Positions 43,535 to 53,869 of a stretch of 63,319 nt of DNA are shown here, piece after piece. The position numbers and the translations under genes were made by a program. Location: contig MU129105.1 of the NCBI GenBank assembly GCA_014904985.1, forward strand, positions 1-63,319, in the 5' to 3' direction. Position 1 is the first letter of the stretch. Each line of letters starts with the position of its first letter. This DNA is from Hydnum rufescens UP504 (lineage: Eukaryota; Basidiomycota; Agaricomycetes; Cantharellales; Hydnaceae). The notes under the pieces are model-generated. The model was not told where the DNA came from and made no database searches. It worked only from the letters and a program-made list of their open reading frames with translations.

Positions 43535-43612
43535 TTGAAAGTCCAGTGGTCTAAGCTGCCAAAGTCCCAGGGGCCCTACAGTGAGGTCACAGGTTCAAAT
43601 CCTGCTGTTGGA
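43535..43612 (+). ncRNA. tRNA-like segment within the 42.8-44.3 kb element
   Basis: GTCCAGTGGTCTAAGCTGCC fits an A box and AGGTTCAAATCC a B box at 43591-43602. The following GAACATTTCT matches the tail of the tRNA-like arms at 20.2 and 20.9 kb, so all three are one SINE family. Confidence 0.5.
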
Positions 43613-43699
43613 ACATTTCTGGTGACTAATCATACTTGCAGCAGCACATGTAAGGCTGATTAGTCAGCATCCCCCAACCAGGGGTAGACATTCACCCAG

Positions 43700-43865
43700 C
43701 CAATTTCAACCCTAACCCTAAACCCCAACCCCTAACAGTCCCCAACCATCAACTATACTACTAGACATGGGGGTAGACATTCCCAACCATACCCACTCCA
43801 AACCCCAACCACCCAACCCCAACCCAACCCTAACCCTAACCCCCCAACAGTCCCCAACCCTCAAC
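43700..43865. repeat. Interstitial telomere-like repeats
   Basis: Several short runs of AACCCTAACCCTAA and the degenerate forms CCCCAACC and CCCAACAGTCCCCAACC. Fungal telomeres are usually (TTAGGG)n. The runs are short and degenerate, so this is a captured or simple repeat, not a chromosome end. Confidence 0.5.
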
Positions 43866-44300
43866 AAGCAGCTGCTGTGAGATGAGCAAGTCAAGATATC
43901 AATCATAGAAGCTTCTGTAAGAAGAGCAGCTCCTGGATGGGTGAATGAGCAGCTCCTTGGGCCATTAACAGCAGCTACAGGAAGATGTGCAGCTTTTATT
44001 CTCTATGGGATGGAGTTCCAGGGCAGCTACAATAGTATTAACAGCCTGTGAGCAGCTCCAATAGTGCCTTAAAGCAGCAGCAGTAAACATATTACTGTGC
44101 TGCAGTAGCTGCTATACATGAGGCCAGGAGGTCCAATGGACAATAAAATGAGGCTCCGTGAGCCACCCTAGGGTCAGACCCTGTGAGCAGCCTCTATTGG
44201 CATTGCACTTACTTAGCAGTCTGAGACCTCTTAGGTCCCTTCCTGTGTAGTGGAAGCCAGCCTAAGAGGTCCAAAGTAGTGTCCCTATTGTGAGCAGGCA

Positions 44301-44395
44301 TCAGAATCCTTTGATATCAAATAATTTCAGGAGGGTGACCTTAGGTCAATCCATAAGTCTGCCCTTGGGGATTTTGATATCAAACTCACAACCTT
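44301..44395 (+). repeat. T1 terminal repeat, left copy, inner part
   Basis: TCAGAATCCTTTGATATCAA, then TAATTTCAGGAGGGTGACC and GATATCAAACTCAC. The inverted counterpart is at 58035-58150. Together with 42684-42755 the terminal repeat is about 165-190 bp. Confidence 0.7.
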
Positions 44396-44653
44396 TAAGG
44401 TTTCTCATGGTACAGCAGCAGATATCAAGTCAATTAATGTGTTATATACACATAGAGCAATTAACAAGAAGTCGAGTTCTTCAGAGATTAAGAAATTAAA
44501 TCCAAGAAATAGGTGTAGTATGTCAAATGAAGGGAAAACATTTGTCTTAAAAAAGGCCAAGGGAAGGCAGAGGTACTCAAAGTGCATGAAGCACACAAAA
44601 GCATGCAAAGCACACATCCAAGACATCCACAAGTGGAGATCGGGTGGAAGAAT

Positions 44654-46240
44654 TTAAAGAGGAAATCCATCATCAAACCCTTGATTCAAGCCAAGGTTCA
44701 AATCAGGGTACCTCACAAACAGGGATGCCATCAAGGGATCATCATGTGGGTTGTATTCTTGCTGGTTTTGACCATATCCCCCAGCCCAGTCCATTGGACC
44801 ATTGATAACACCGCTTGAACCGCTTGAAGCATTCCCACTAAATTGATCATTGACAACACCATCGACAGAAGACCCAGCACCACCCCAAGTAGTTCCACTA
44901 GATTGACCACCAATGGAACTTGCTCCACCTGGATTTTCAAAAGTATCTGTTGCAGGGCCATCATTGTCACTGGGCTCGTTGATGAATTCAGCAGACATCG
45001 GATGCTTAGGGCCCATCCTCTTTTTCTTCTGTGAGTGGCCATCACCATGAGAGGTGCACTTCCTAGGCCCAGAAGCACTGCCTGTGACAGGAGTCCCATT
45101 GGCAGTGTTGGCATTGGATTCTTTTGGCTCCCCTGGTCCATCCACTTGAGTAACAGTCAGGAGTGGGTTATTGAATTGATCAGAGATGATTACAGTGTCA
45201 CTGGGAAGCTTCCCATTATTCTCCTGGGTGATATGCTTGAGCTGAGTAACTCAGACCTTTGTTGAATCAGCCAATGGCTGGAAAAAGGTACACCAAAGTT
45301 TCTTCCAACTCTCCATTCAGACTACAGTGACATCAAGGGACAAGAGACTTGGAAATTCGGATTCTGTAACCCAATTCTCAATCTTCAACTTGTTGACAAG
45401 GAATTGGGGGAGACTTGCCCAAGGTATATGCGGTACCCAACCAATCAGAGGAGTCAGAAGGTTATTGAGCTCCTCCGAAATCTCCTTCCACATCAGATGC
45501 ATAGACTTTGGAATCTTTTGCTTCTGATTTTGGCATAAAAGATGTTGCCCCTGATAGACCAGGATGTGGGAATGAATCATCTTCAATGACATACTGTCTT
45601 TTGGGAAAGACAAATTTAGCCAGTCCTTCATCACTGGCGAGCCGGTGAATAGAGTATCCTGTTTCGAAGCCACCTTGTCAGGAATGCTGCTGATGATTCC
45701 ACAGAACCCGTGGATGTTCATAGTGGCCATCCATTTCAAGTCATCCTTCCAGCATTTTGTAGTCTGCTTAATGACTTTGCCCATCATGGCCAGTGAGAGG
45801 GCAATATCAAAAGCTTGGGCTGCCTTTGAGGCATTGTGCTGATCCACAAGCTCCTTCGATTTCTTTTTCCATGCATTGGAGTCTTCACCACCATGTGCAG
45901 CAATGAGCTCATGATAGGCTGGCTGTATCACTTTTTCCACATACTTGTGATAGGGATGGTCTGGCTCGCGGTCCTTCTCATACAAGGCCTGATACGCATT
46001 CCATGGATTCCCAGCACTTTGCCATTCTCTCATGCTTATTGCAAGGTTCCTGATCCACATCACAGACTCAAGAGGCCTGTCCCACTCTTTTGCCTTGTGC
46101 TTGAGCTCATGGTTCATGGATTCAACAATGCCTCTGATCTCAGCGACTTGTTTGTCTGTAAATGGTCCACCCTGTGATTTGATTTGCACAGTGTCACCCT
46201 CCTTGGCAACCAAGTCATCATCCTCAACATCTGGATTCCC
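44654..46240 (-). pseudogene. Family A gene, copy 2 (N-terminally truncated)
   Basis: The open stretch 46213-45317 (298 codons) carries the conserved domain intact (NPWNAYQALYEKDREPD, KVIQPAYHELI, TTKCWKDDLKWMATMNIHGF, IPWASLPQFLVNKLKIENWV). It ends in TGA at 45317-45319. Amino-acid similarity with copy 1 continues beyond it: MESWKKLW, a second TGA at 45251-45253, then LPSDTVIISD, a Ser/Gly-rich segment and the tail 45145-44654 ending FDDGFPL. Both TGAs match copy 1, exactly 66 nt apart. The N-terminal Ser/Pro-rich region is absent: homology stops near 46240, where a T1 end begins. Confidence 0.6.
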
Positions 46241-46242
46241 CA

Positions 46243-46400
46243 GGCTGGTCAGACACTCTTGGGGGCCTTAAAAGGTATGTCATTTTGATGTCTGCATAGT
46301 GCCTGATAGGCTTGTATTATGTTTGATATCAAAAAGTGATCAAAAGAATATTTGATAGCAAAAGAGTCGGGTTTTGAGCTCAAGTTGAGATCAATTCTGG
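46243..46400 (+). repeat. T1-type terminal repeat
   Basis: CTGGTCAGACACTCTTGGGG, then GCCTTAAAAGGTATGTCA, followed by GTTTGATATCAAAAAGTG. Same orientation as the 42.69-kb copy and diverged from it. It could be the left end of a T1 element whose right end is at 58226. Confidence 0.5.
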
Positions 46401-46429
46401 AACTTGTAGAATTCTGCACTGGCCAACCT

Positions 46430-46640
46430 GTCAATTACCTAAATAAGAAATTATGTAATCCACCCAAAAAAGCGGTGCAATGATAGTATTATGTAATATT
46501 AAATTACATAATTTGTTGATGATATAATTAAATATATTATATAATACAGATTGTATAATACATATTACCTAATATATATAATTACTAATTAATTACACAA
46601 TCCAGGTTGTGTAACCACACCAGTGCCAACAAGAGGGGGC
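46430..46640. repeat. AT-rich stretch with TTATGTAAT/ATTACATAA words
   Basis: Similar in composition to 27.7-27.9 kb, with many ATTACATAAT-like inverted words and no coding support. Confidence 0.5.
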
Positions 46641-46659
46641 ACCCCTGCCCCAGACCAAC

Positions 46660-47030
46660 TAGAGGGGTGGGCAGGGGTTAGGGGGACCCACCAGAGGGGA
46701 TGGGGGCTCCTGGGTGTGCACTTGGGGGGACCCTATAATGGGGGGTCAACAGGTCAGTAAAAAAAATCAATAGTAGTGCAAAAAGAGCAGCCAGAGGCTG
46801 CCCCTTTTGCACTAGAGTAGCTAAGACTATAATTACATACCTTAACACCACACCCCAGTCTATACTGGGGTGTGGTGGCTTGTCCTGGGCCTTGGTAGAT
46901 GGAGGTGGTGGTGTCACGCAACAGAAACAATTTTCCAGCAATTGCCAGTAAATTGAACCCGGGACTCAATGCCAGCAATTGCCCAGTTTCAAAGGCAACC
47001 CACCTGCTGCTATGAAAAAGCCTAAATGCG
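46660..47030 (-). other. Isolated hairpin exon-intron unit
   Basis: Minus-strand order: exon with GGCAATTGCTGGCATTGAGT, also found in the first exons of both arms of the 54-58 kb locus. Next is an exonic hairpin 46846-46877 (14-bp perfect stem CACCACACCCCAGT, loop CTAT), and donor GTATGT at 46840. The intron, 108 bp (46733-46840), contains hairpin GTGCAAAAGGGGCAGCC, read to GGCTGCTCTTTTTGCAC on the other side. TTACTGACC may serve as branch site and TATAG as acceptor. Architecture identical to the array units but located about 7 kb away. Confidence 0.7.
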
Positions 47031-47407
47031 GTAACTAGATAGACCAATATAAAAGGGTAGATTAGATAATACTCCATAATAATTTTGGATCATATCCCAT
47101 TACATAATACAGTGATTCCTATTAAAAAAAGCCTAAATGTGGAAATTGGATGAGGTACATCCAACTAACCATTGAGTGGATCATTCTGAAATTTGGCACA
47201 TAATTAGATACTATGTCTATGCAAATCATAAGATAGCCGACATCCATGAGTTGTCACTATCCCGGCAATGTCCGAAAATGTGACAGTAACGCTTATGTAA
47301 TGTCACAGTGGCCAAAAGTCTCATCTCGAATTTACTCAGGCTCCTCCTGGAGGCTTGGGAGCCCTCTGGGCTGTGCAGTACTAGTTTCTGAGGCCCACAT
47401 ATATTGT

Positions 47408-50085
47408 TTACTGCTGCATCAATTCCTGAATTACCTCAAGTGAGGCATCTGTGGGGATCTGGTGGTGCCCACAGTACTTCTTCATCACCCATGCTGCTTC
47501 TTTCCCATTCAATCCGTGACGATAGCCATCCATGTACCGTAAAGAGTGATTGGCAAATCTAAGCCCAGAAAAGATTGGAAATATGGAGAGGAAATCCAAA
47601 CTGCAATACCCACTGGCACATCGAAGTAATTGGGATTGATTCCAATGAGTTGACCATGTTGCACTCAATGTCCTCTACTGCTGGTAACTCGCGATACAGC
47701 CACTTCGCAAAACCCCAGCACATCTCAATGAAATTCAACTCACAGTGGAATTTCGGGAGAAAAATCACTGTAAACCCTTGTTCAGCACAATGAGCTTCAA
47801 GAAGGGAATCGACATTGATGAAATCGGGTTGACTGAATAGTAAGCGTCAGCAGCAACAGTCCGTGGCTCCACTTGGGCACTTGAATTCGGGACATTGGGC
47901 ATGCAAGTCATGAACATTATTGTATCCACATTCTTCAAGAATGATGGCCATGCCTTTAAAGAGACCGGGATGTGTAGGGTGATTGTTGGGGAAATAAAGG
48001 GGCTGGGGTTTGTTGTTGAATGTGGCATCACCCATACGCTTGAAAACCTTATTCACCTTGCTGCCATGAGTGTACACAAGATTTCCAGCTTCATCCCGTT
48101 CGTTAACTCTGAGCCCCCAGTTTGCATCGGGTCTAGAGGTTCCCTTGGGCATGCGGTGGGCCAAGAGTGAATCCTCAGCACGTTTTGAGTGAGTTTTGGC
48201 ATTGTCAAAAACAAAAATGTGATTGTTGGCAGGATAGTGTTGCCACAGAATATCCATCGCATCTGATACTTGCGCCAGCATGTCATCATTGGTGAAATAC
48301 CCATCTCGATTCTTCCCAGGTCTGATGAGAACACGTGCACTGGTTTCACCCCCAGGAGAGTGAAGCCACCCATAGTCGGCAGACACAAAATCAGCCACCA
48401 TCACAGAAACCCCATCACCCTTTGCATATGGTTTAGGAGTCTCATTGTCATGTACCCATCGAAGCTTGCGACGATCATGTGCATAGAATATTGATTCATC
48501 ATGGTACCAAATTGTCGTGTGGTGAGGAGGCTGAATCTCAGAAGTTCCCTGATTCCCATCATTGTCCCACTTTCGTGTCAACAGGCAGTGTTTCTCTATT
48601 GCAGGTAAGAACATGTTCTGTCGGTAATCCACCACATTATCGTGCTCGTGCCCATCAGAATACTGACCCTTTTTCTCTTTCCGCCACTGATACCCCATCA
48701 TTCTCATCCACCATTGAGCTGTACGCTCTGAAATTCCCTTGTGACGTTTCAAATGGCTTTCATCGTGGGAGTGTCCAGAAAGCGAACAATATCCATTGCC
48801 AACACAAATGGACCAAGGCTCTGGAGGTGAGTTTGAATGTCCTGCTTGAGGTCTTCATCCATCATGAGAACTGATGTATTCCATGACCCCATGTCATTTT
48901 TTGGGAGGTCCTCGAAGTCAGCCAGATATGCACAACTCCAGTGACGGAGTCTAGATGCATATGATGTTTTTCTCCCCCATGCTTTGGCCACCAGGTTAGA
49001 TGTGGCAATCCATCCAATTGTACTGCCACTTCCATCGTCTGTGCCATACAGTCGTAGGACTTGGAGGATCTGCTCCCATCTCATGCGAGTGAGAAGGTCT
49101 AAATGTGGGGTCTTGTGGCCTGGACCAGTATCGCATAATGGCCTGATTTTCAGTTCCAGGGATTTAGTGCCCTTGGTAGCCCTTAAAATAGATGGTGGTG
49201 GAATGTAAGGGTGTGCATGGAACTTCAGGATACCCCTGGCAGGACTTTCTTGTGAAGCAAGTGAGGAGGAGGATGTGTTTCAGGACGAATTCGACATTGG
49301 TGAGTTGGGATTTTCGAGGTCTTGGTTTTGAGTTCGATATGGTTCATCCTCAGCATCATCTATGGTTCCATTGGGACCGAATGAAAGATTTGTGTCATTA
49401 TTGGCTGATTCTGATATATCTGGATGACGCAAAAGCCCAATGCCATCCCTGTGAGATCCATCTTCTTGTCCACTTCCAGAACAGACAGCCATGACACCGC
49501 CACTGTTGTTGGCCTCAAGACTGCACTTGTTCTCCTGGCCCTGGCTATTGTCACTATCAGCTGAAGTTGTGAGATCAATTACATCCTCATCTGTTGGATC
49601 CTGCCCTATATGCATCGGCATCAACAGTGTGGCACAGGTGTCGGTGGGTTTTGATTTGAACCAATCTGTGATTGTTCGTTTTTTTTTATCAGTCTTTGTT
49701 TTCTTGGTGAGTGCATGGAGAATTCCATTAGCCACCCTCTCTTCTGCCTGGTCTCATCGCTGGGAACATCTTGATTGCATGCCATTGATTTTGGCCCCAT
49801 GGTATGTGGCCGTCACACCATGTGGCATGGAACCTCTAATCCCATGCTTGACTTTCTCATGTAGCTGAGCCTGAGCATCATGCAAGAACTTGGCAAAGCT
49901 GGATTGATTTTTGGTGGGTATGTCAGGTTCTTCCTCCATGACAGAGGCAACGGATTCTGCATCAGTGGAGCTTGATGGATCTGTTTCATTGTCTGAATGA
50001 GGGTCATCAAATGGGAGGACTGAGGAACTGGGTGCAGGAAAAGTGAATGATTCTGGTATTGACAGCACCAGTTCTTGTAATTCAC
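47408..50085 (-). pseudogene. DDE transposase gene, basidiomycete IS630/Tc1-like type, nearly intact
   Basis: A cut-and-paste type transposase. The N-terminal part (49280-50085) is low-similarity and acidic, with KKRTITDWFKSKP. A helical DNA-binding-like region (48749-49084) precedes ERTAQWWMRMMGYQW. Catalytic blocks: TTIWYHDESIFYAH (Asp), NNHIFVFDNAKTH (Asp) and LPKFHCELNFIEMCWGFAK (Glu), with an unusually long Asp-Glu spacing. A likely 61-bp intron near 47555-47615 (donor GTGGGT, acceptor CTTAG) precedes the end block ANHSLRYMDGYRHGLNGKEA, with the stop at 47408. Breaks: a frameshift near 48750 and one in-frame TGA after DCCC (~47846). All three catalytic residues are present. Confidence 0.75.
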
Positions 50086-50869
50086 ATGAGGGACTTAAGT
50101 GGACTCTCTAAAGGGAATTATGGTGAAATGATGGTTTTTGAGGAACTATACTCATACTTGCCTTGGGAAGTGCAAATTTCCCTAGATTTAATGCACGTCT
50201 CTTTGCCTTGCTTGGGGGCATATTTTTAAGGTTTCTGGTTGGTGGCCAGCTCCCCGGAACTGAATTGGATATATCCCAGCAAGTACCGAAATGCCACCAG
50301 AATCTACCGAGCTTGCTTCTGAGTTGGCCAAAACTCCACATCTTGAAATTCATTTTGGCTCAAAATGCAAAAATAAACATTGGTGGCATCAACAGAAAAG
50401 ATCATGGTTAAGCTTGCCAACAAAGAGAGATATTGAGAAATGGAAACCGAGAGTTGCTTAAGAGCATCCATTTCATCATTTCTTAGGTTTCCAATTAGGT
50501 TTAAAAGATTGTGGCTAAGAGCCTTTCAAGGTTGAAGTTGTGTCACACATTTGCTTCCAGAAAGTGATGACTCGTGGATGTTGGCTATCTTATCAAAATT
50601 TCAGCCATATTAGTGCAGGGGTTATGGAGATATCAGGCAAACAAGTCTGAACATTGAAAATTCATTTCCTCCCCTTTCAGAATAGCTAGAGACTTGAAAA
50701 TTTGCAAAAAGCCAGACAATATAATGTACTAATAATGTGCCAAAGACCAGCTTAATCCACACACTTTAAGGGAATGAACTGGACAATAGGTACCAGAAGC
50801 ACTGGAAAGTGCTGAAATGTAAGGAGGGCAAGGATCATTCTGAAATTTTTCACATGATTATATACTGTT
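50086..50869. other. Non-coding, repeat-related DNA
   Basis: No gene. Around 50830 GGATCATTCTGAAATTT and the following ~30 bp resemble 47178-47215, so this is probably transposon sequence flanking the palindrome to the right. Confidence 0.4.
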
Positions 50870-51856
50870 TAGGCAAAGAACATATCAAAATTTCAGCCAG
50901 ATCGATGCAGTAATTACAGAGATATAAGGGAAACAAGTTTAAACATTGAAAACCAATTTACTCTCCCCACAGCAAAGGTATGGACTTGAAATTTGACATG
51001 GGGTATAATCATATAATCAAATAAACATGTGCCAAGAATCAGCTTATTCTGTTTACTTCTGGATATTCAACTCCCTTTTCAGGCAAAAAGAGAACAACAA
51101 GCTACCATGAATGTTGAACACTTTAAATTACACCCAAACTAGGTGGAATGGGCCTATAATATTATAGCCCTCACTATATCCAAAAATGGAATGAATTGGA
51201 TGTGTGGAAGTGGCTGAAATTGAGGGGGAGGGGGAGAAAGATCAAAAGTGCATTACATCGGATGTAGAGCAGGGGTGGCTCTGATATTACACCACTGAGT
51301 TAGTACATATATGGGGAGTGCACATGCCAGATATCAGCCAAACTGGGCTCCATTTAGGCAGTGCTTCACAGGCCTCCCCCCTAAACAACAATTTCCTCCC
51401 CAGAGCCTTCCATCCATGCAATTGCCTTGAAAATGCACACTTAGGTCATCCAAACACATCTATAGCATCCCTCAAAATTTCAGACTCATGACTCCAGTGT
51501 CAGAGTCTCCATAATATTTTCAAGTTTCACTGAGATACCCCCTGCAGTTGGGACATTTCCAGAACTCCAATCACTCTGATTTTTTGTAGGCCACACCTTC
51601 TCACTATTTGAGGCTCAGCCCCAAAATTTCAGCCCATTCTGAGGACTTTTGACATCTGTCACATGACCAAGATCCTCCCCTCCCCCTGCTTCACTCAATC
51701 ATCCAGTTTGTATGGACTTTGTTGCCATCTGTAGTAGTAGTATGTGACAGTGTTTGATTCAAATTTCAAGAGATTCCATTCAATATTCAGTGAGTTATTC
51801 AAGAAACATTCAAGATCAATTCAATTTGGGGGTCAGAACAGCGGCATTTCCACTAA
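50870..51856 (+). repeat. Left arm of a ~2-kb palindrome
   Basis: About 980 bp reappear in inverted order at 52712-53683. Matched landmarks: ACAATTTCCTCCCCAGAGCC, CTGATTTTTTGTAGGCCACA and TTGTTGCCATCTGTAGTAGT. The arms differ by scattered substitutions. No coding frame was recognised. Confidence 0.8.
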
Positions 51857-51860
51857 ATAC

Positions 51861-52707
51861 TGTCAGGATCAAATTGACATTTGCTTCCGCCTAAGGACTT
51901 ACCCGTCAGAGTATTATTCTTCATCGACTCTATCATATGGCGCCTACTTCCTCAAATGCTCTTGTCTCCTCTCTCCCTCCATTCACTACAGGGGTTATTG
52001 TCATCCTTGCCATTATTGGCATTTCTCTTATTATTATTGCCCTTGTTCTATCAGGCCTCGGCCAGCGGGCTATGGGCTGGGTAGCCAACCAGTGGCAGCA
52101 TTGGTGCCCTTGTCAGCACCTGTCGTTCCCTCGCTCCCCACGTGAGTCCATGGAGTTGCCAATCCAGACTCCCCCTCCTCCTCCTCTACCCCCAGTCCCT
52201 GAATCCACATCACCTGTCCCAATCCATACTCCATCCACGTCATTACGGTCATTTGACACTTTGGACACCTTTGGAGTACCCAGGCGTACACTGCCTTGGA
52301 AGTACATACGCTAAGGGGGATACATATGGAAGTTGGGGCATAGCCATGTGGAGGTGCGCACAGGATTCGTAACACGGCTGCGTCAGCTTAGTGAGGCTTA
52401 GTGATGGTGGCTGTGGAGGCTGACTGATGGGCTGTGGAGCCGGCATTCTAGGAGGATCCGGAAGGTTATGGAAGACGGCGGAAGGCTCTGGAAGGTTGGA
52501 GGCTGTGTGCAGGAAATAGTATTTATAGCCCTTCGCAGTTGGGGGATCACCAGTTTTGATCTCTCAGGATTCCCACTGCGATAGGTGCGAGACTTGTGTG
52601 TCCCTTGTTGTGTGGTGTATACTCAGGATTCCCACTGCGATAGCGTGTGGTTAATTAATCTCTTTCCTCTTTCTGTTTGTGGCTTTGACGGCAGTGTCGC
52701 CCTGACA
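51861..52707 (-). mobile_element. Solo LTR (847 bp) with 4-bp target duplication, in the palindrome's loop
   Basis: In plus orientation it starts TGTCAGGATC and ends CGCCCTGACA. ATAC flanks both sides (51857-51860, 52708-52711). The inverted TATA box (GTATTTATAG near 52518-52527) and paired CTCAGGATTCCCACTGCGAT words show it is transcribed on the minus strand. A truncated relative is at 3542-4025. Confidence 0.8.
51937..52314 (+). CDS. Small open frame with one predicted membrane helix, antisense in the solo LTR
   Basis: 125 codons. Residues ~17-40 (TTGVIVILAIIGISLIII, then ALVLSG) form one strongly hydrophobic helix, followed by a Pro-rich tail (PPPPPLPPVPESTSPVPI). Opposite to the LTR's probable transcription direction. 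The truncated relative at 3.5 kb lacks this part, so conservation cannot be judged here. It may be a real small membrane protein or a chance frame. Confidence 0.3.
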   Translation: MAPTSSNALVSSLPPFTTGVIVILAIIGISLIIIALVLSGLGQRAMGWVANQWQHWCPCQHLSFPRSPRESMELPIQTPPPPPLPPVPESTSPVPIHTPSTSLRSFDTLDTFGVPRRTLPWKYIR

Positions 52708-52711
52708 ATAC

Positions 52712-53683
52712 CACTGTTGTGACCCCAAATTGAATTGATCTAGAATGTTTCTTGAATAACTCAATCAATATTGCATGGAATCTCCTGAAATTTGAATCAT
52801 GCACTGTCACACACTACTACTACAGATGGCAACAAAGTCCACACAAATTGGATCACTGAGTCAAGCAGGGGGAGGAGAAGATCTTGGTCATGTGACAGAT
52901 GTCAAAAGTCCTCAGAATGGGCTGAAATTTTGGGCTGAGCCTCAAATAGTGAGCAGGTGTGGCCTACAAAAAATCAGAGTGATTGGAGCTTTAGAAGTGT
53001 CCCAACTGGAGGGTGTATTTCAGTGAAACTTGAAAATATTATGGAGACTCTGACAATGGAGTCATAAATTTGAAATTTTGAGGGATGCTATAGATATGTT
53101 TCAATGATCTAAGTGTGCATTTTCAGGGCAATTACATGGATGGAAGGCTCTGGGGAGGAAATTGTTGTTTAAGGGGGAGGCCTGTGGAGCACTGCCTAAA
53201 TGGAGTCCAGTTGGGCTGATATCTGGCATGTACACTCCCCATATATGTATTAACTCAGTGGTGAAATATCAGAGCCACCTCTGCTCTACATCATATGTGA
53301 TTCACTTTTGATCTTCCTCCCCCTCCCCCTTAATTTTAGCCACTTCCACACATCCAATTCATTCCATTCTCAGATATAATCAGGGTTATAATATTATAAG
53401 CCTATTCCATCTAGTTTAGGTCTATTTTGAAGTGTTTAACATTCATGGTAGCTTGTTGTTCTCTTTTTGCCTGAAAAGGGAGTTGAATACCTAGAAGTAA
53501 ACAGAATGAGCTGATTCTTGGCACACATTTAGTTAATTATGGGGTCATACCCCATGTTAAATTTCAAGTCCATGCCTTGTCTGTGGGAGGAGTAAATTGA
53601 TTTTCAATGTTTAAACTTATTGTCCTTATAGCTGAATGGATCTGGCTGAAATTTTGATATATTCTTTGCCTAAGTAATCAGCC
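52712..53683 (-). repeat. Right arm of the ~2-kb palindrome
   Basis: Inverted counterpart of 50870-51856. Without the LTR the arms would be separated by only about 15 bp around CATTTCCACTAAATAC. Confidence 0.8.
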
Positions 53684-53869
53684 CTGGCTGTAAGATTATA
53701 TGCTAAAAACCACCTTGGTCAGTCAGGTAAGTGTACCCAATTAGGTACCATTTCTGAGGCAAATAATGGACCTAAGTAGGTCCCTTCATTATTACGGCCG
53801 AAATCAGTCTTTTATCATTTTCACTTCAGTCAACCTTGTAGACTCCTCCAGTCACCGGGCTATACAGGC

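Larger units (their letters stand above)
42756..44292. mobile_element. hAT-type non-autonomous element, 1537 bp, with 8-bp target duplication
   Basis: AGCAGGCA flanks it on both sides (42748-42755 and 44293-44300). The undisturbed relative at 58.1 kb lacks the element at exactly this point. Near each end is a 47-bp inverted repeat (42775-42821; 44225-44271) with two mismatches. It is itself a hairpin, opening GACCTCTTAGGCTGGCTTCC and closing with CCTAAGAGGTC. The interior is dominated by CAGCTGCT/AGCAGCTCC words, with a tRNA-like segment and telomere-like repeats. No transposase frame is present. Confidence 0.8.

Noticed and set aside
43700..43865. Chromosome end
   Set aside because: Telomere-like runs are short, degenerate and inside a bounded 1537-bp element.
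49680..49720. PCNA-binding (PIP) box KKRTITDWFKS in the DDE transposase
   Set aside because: Resembles the motif, but the key Gln is Lys and no conservation data are available; kept only as a description.
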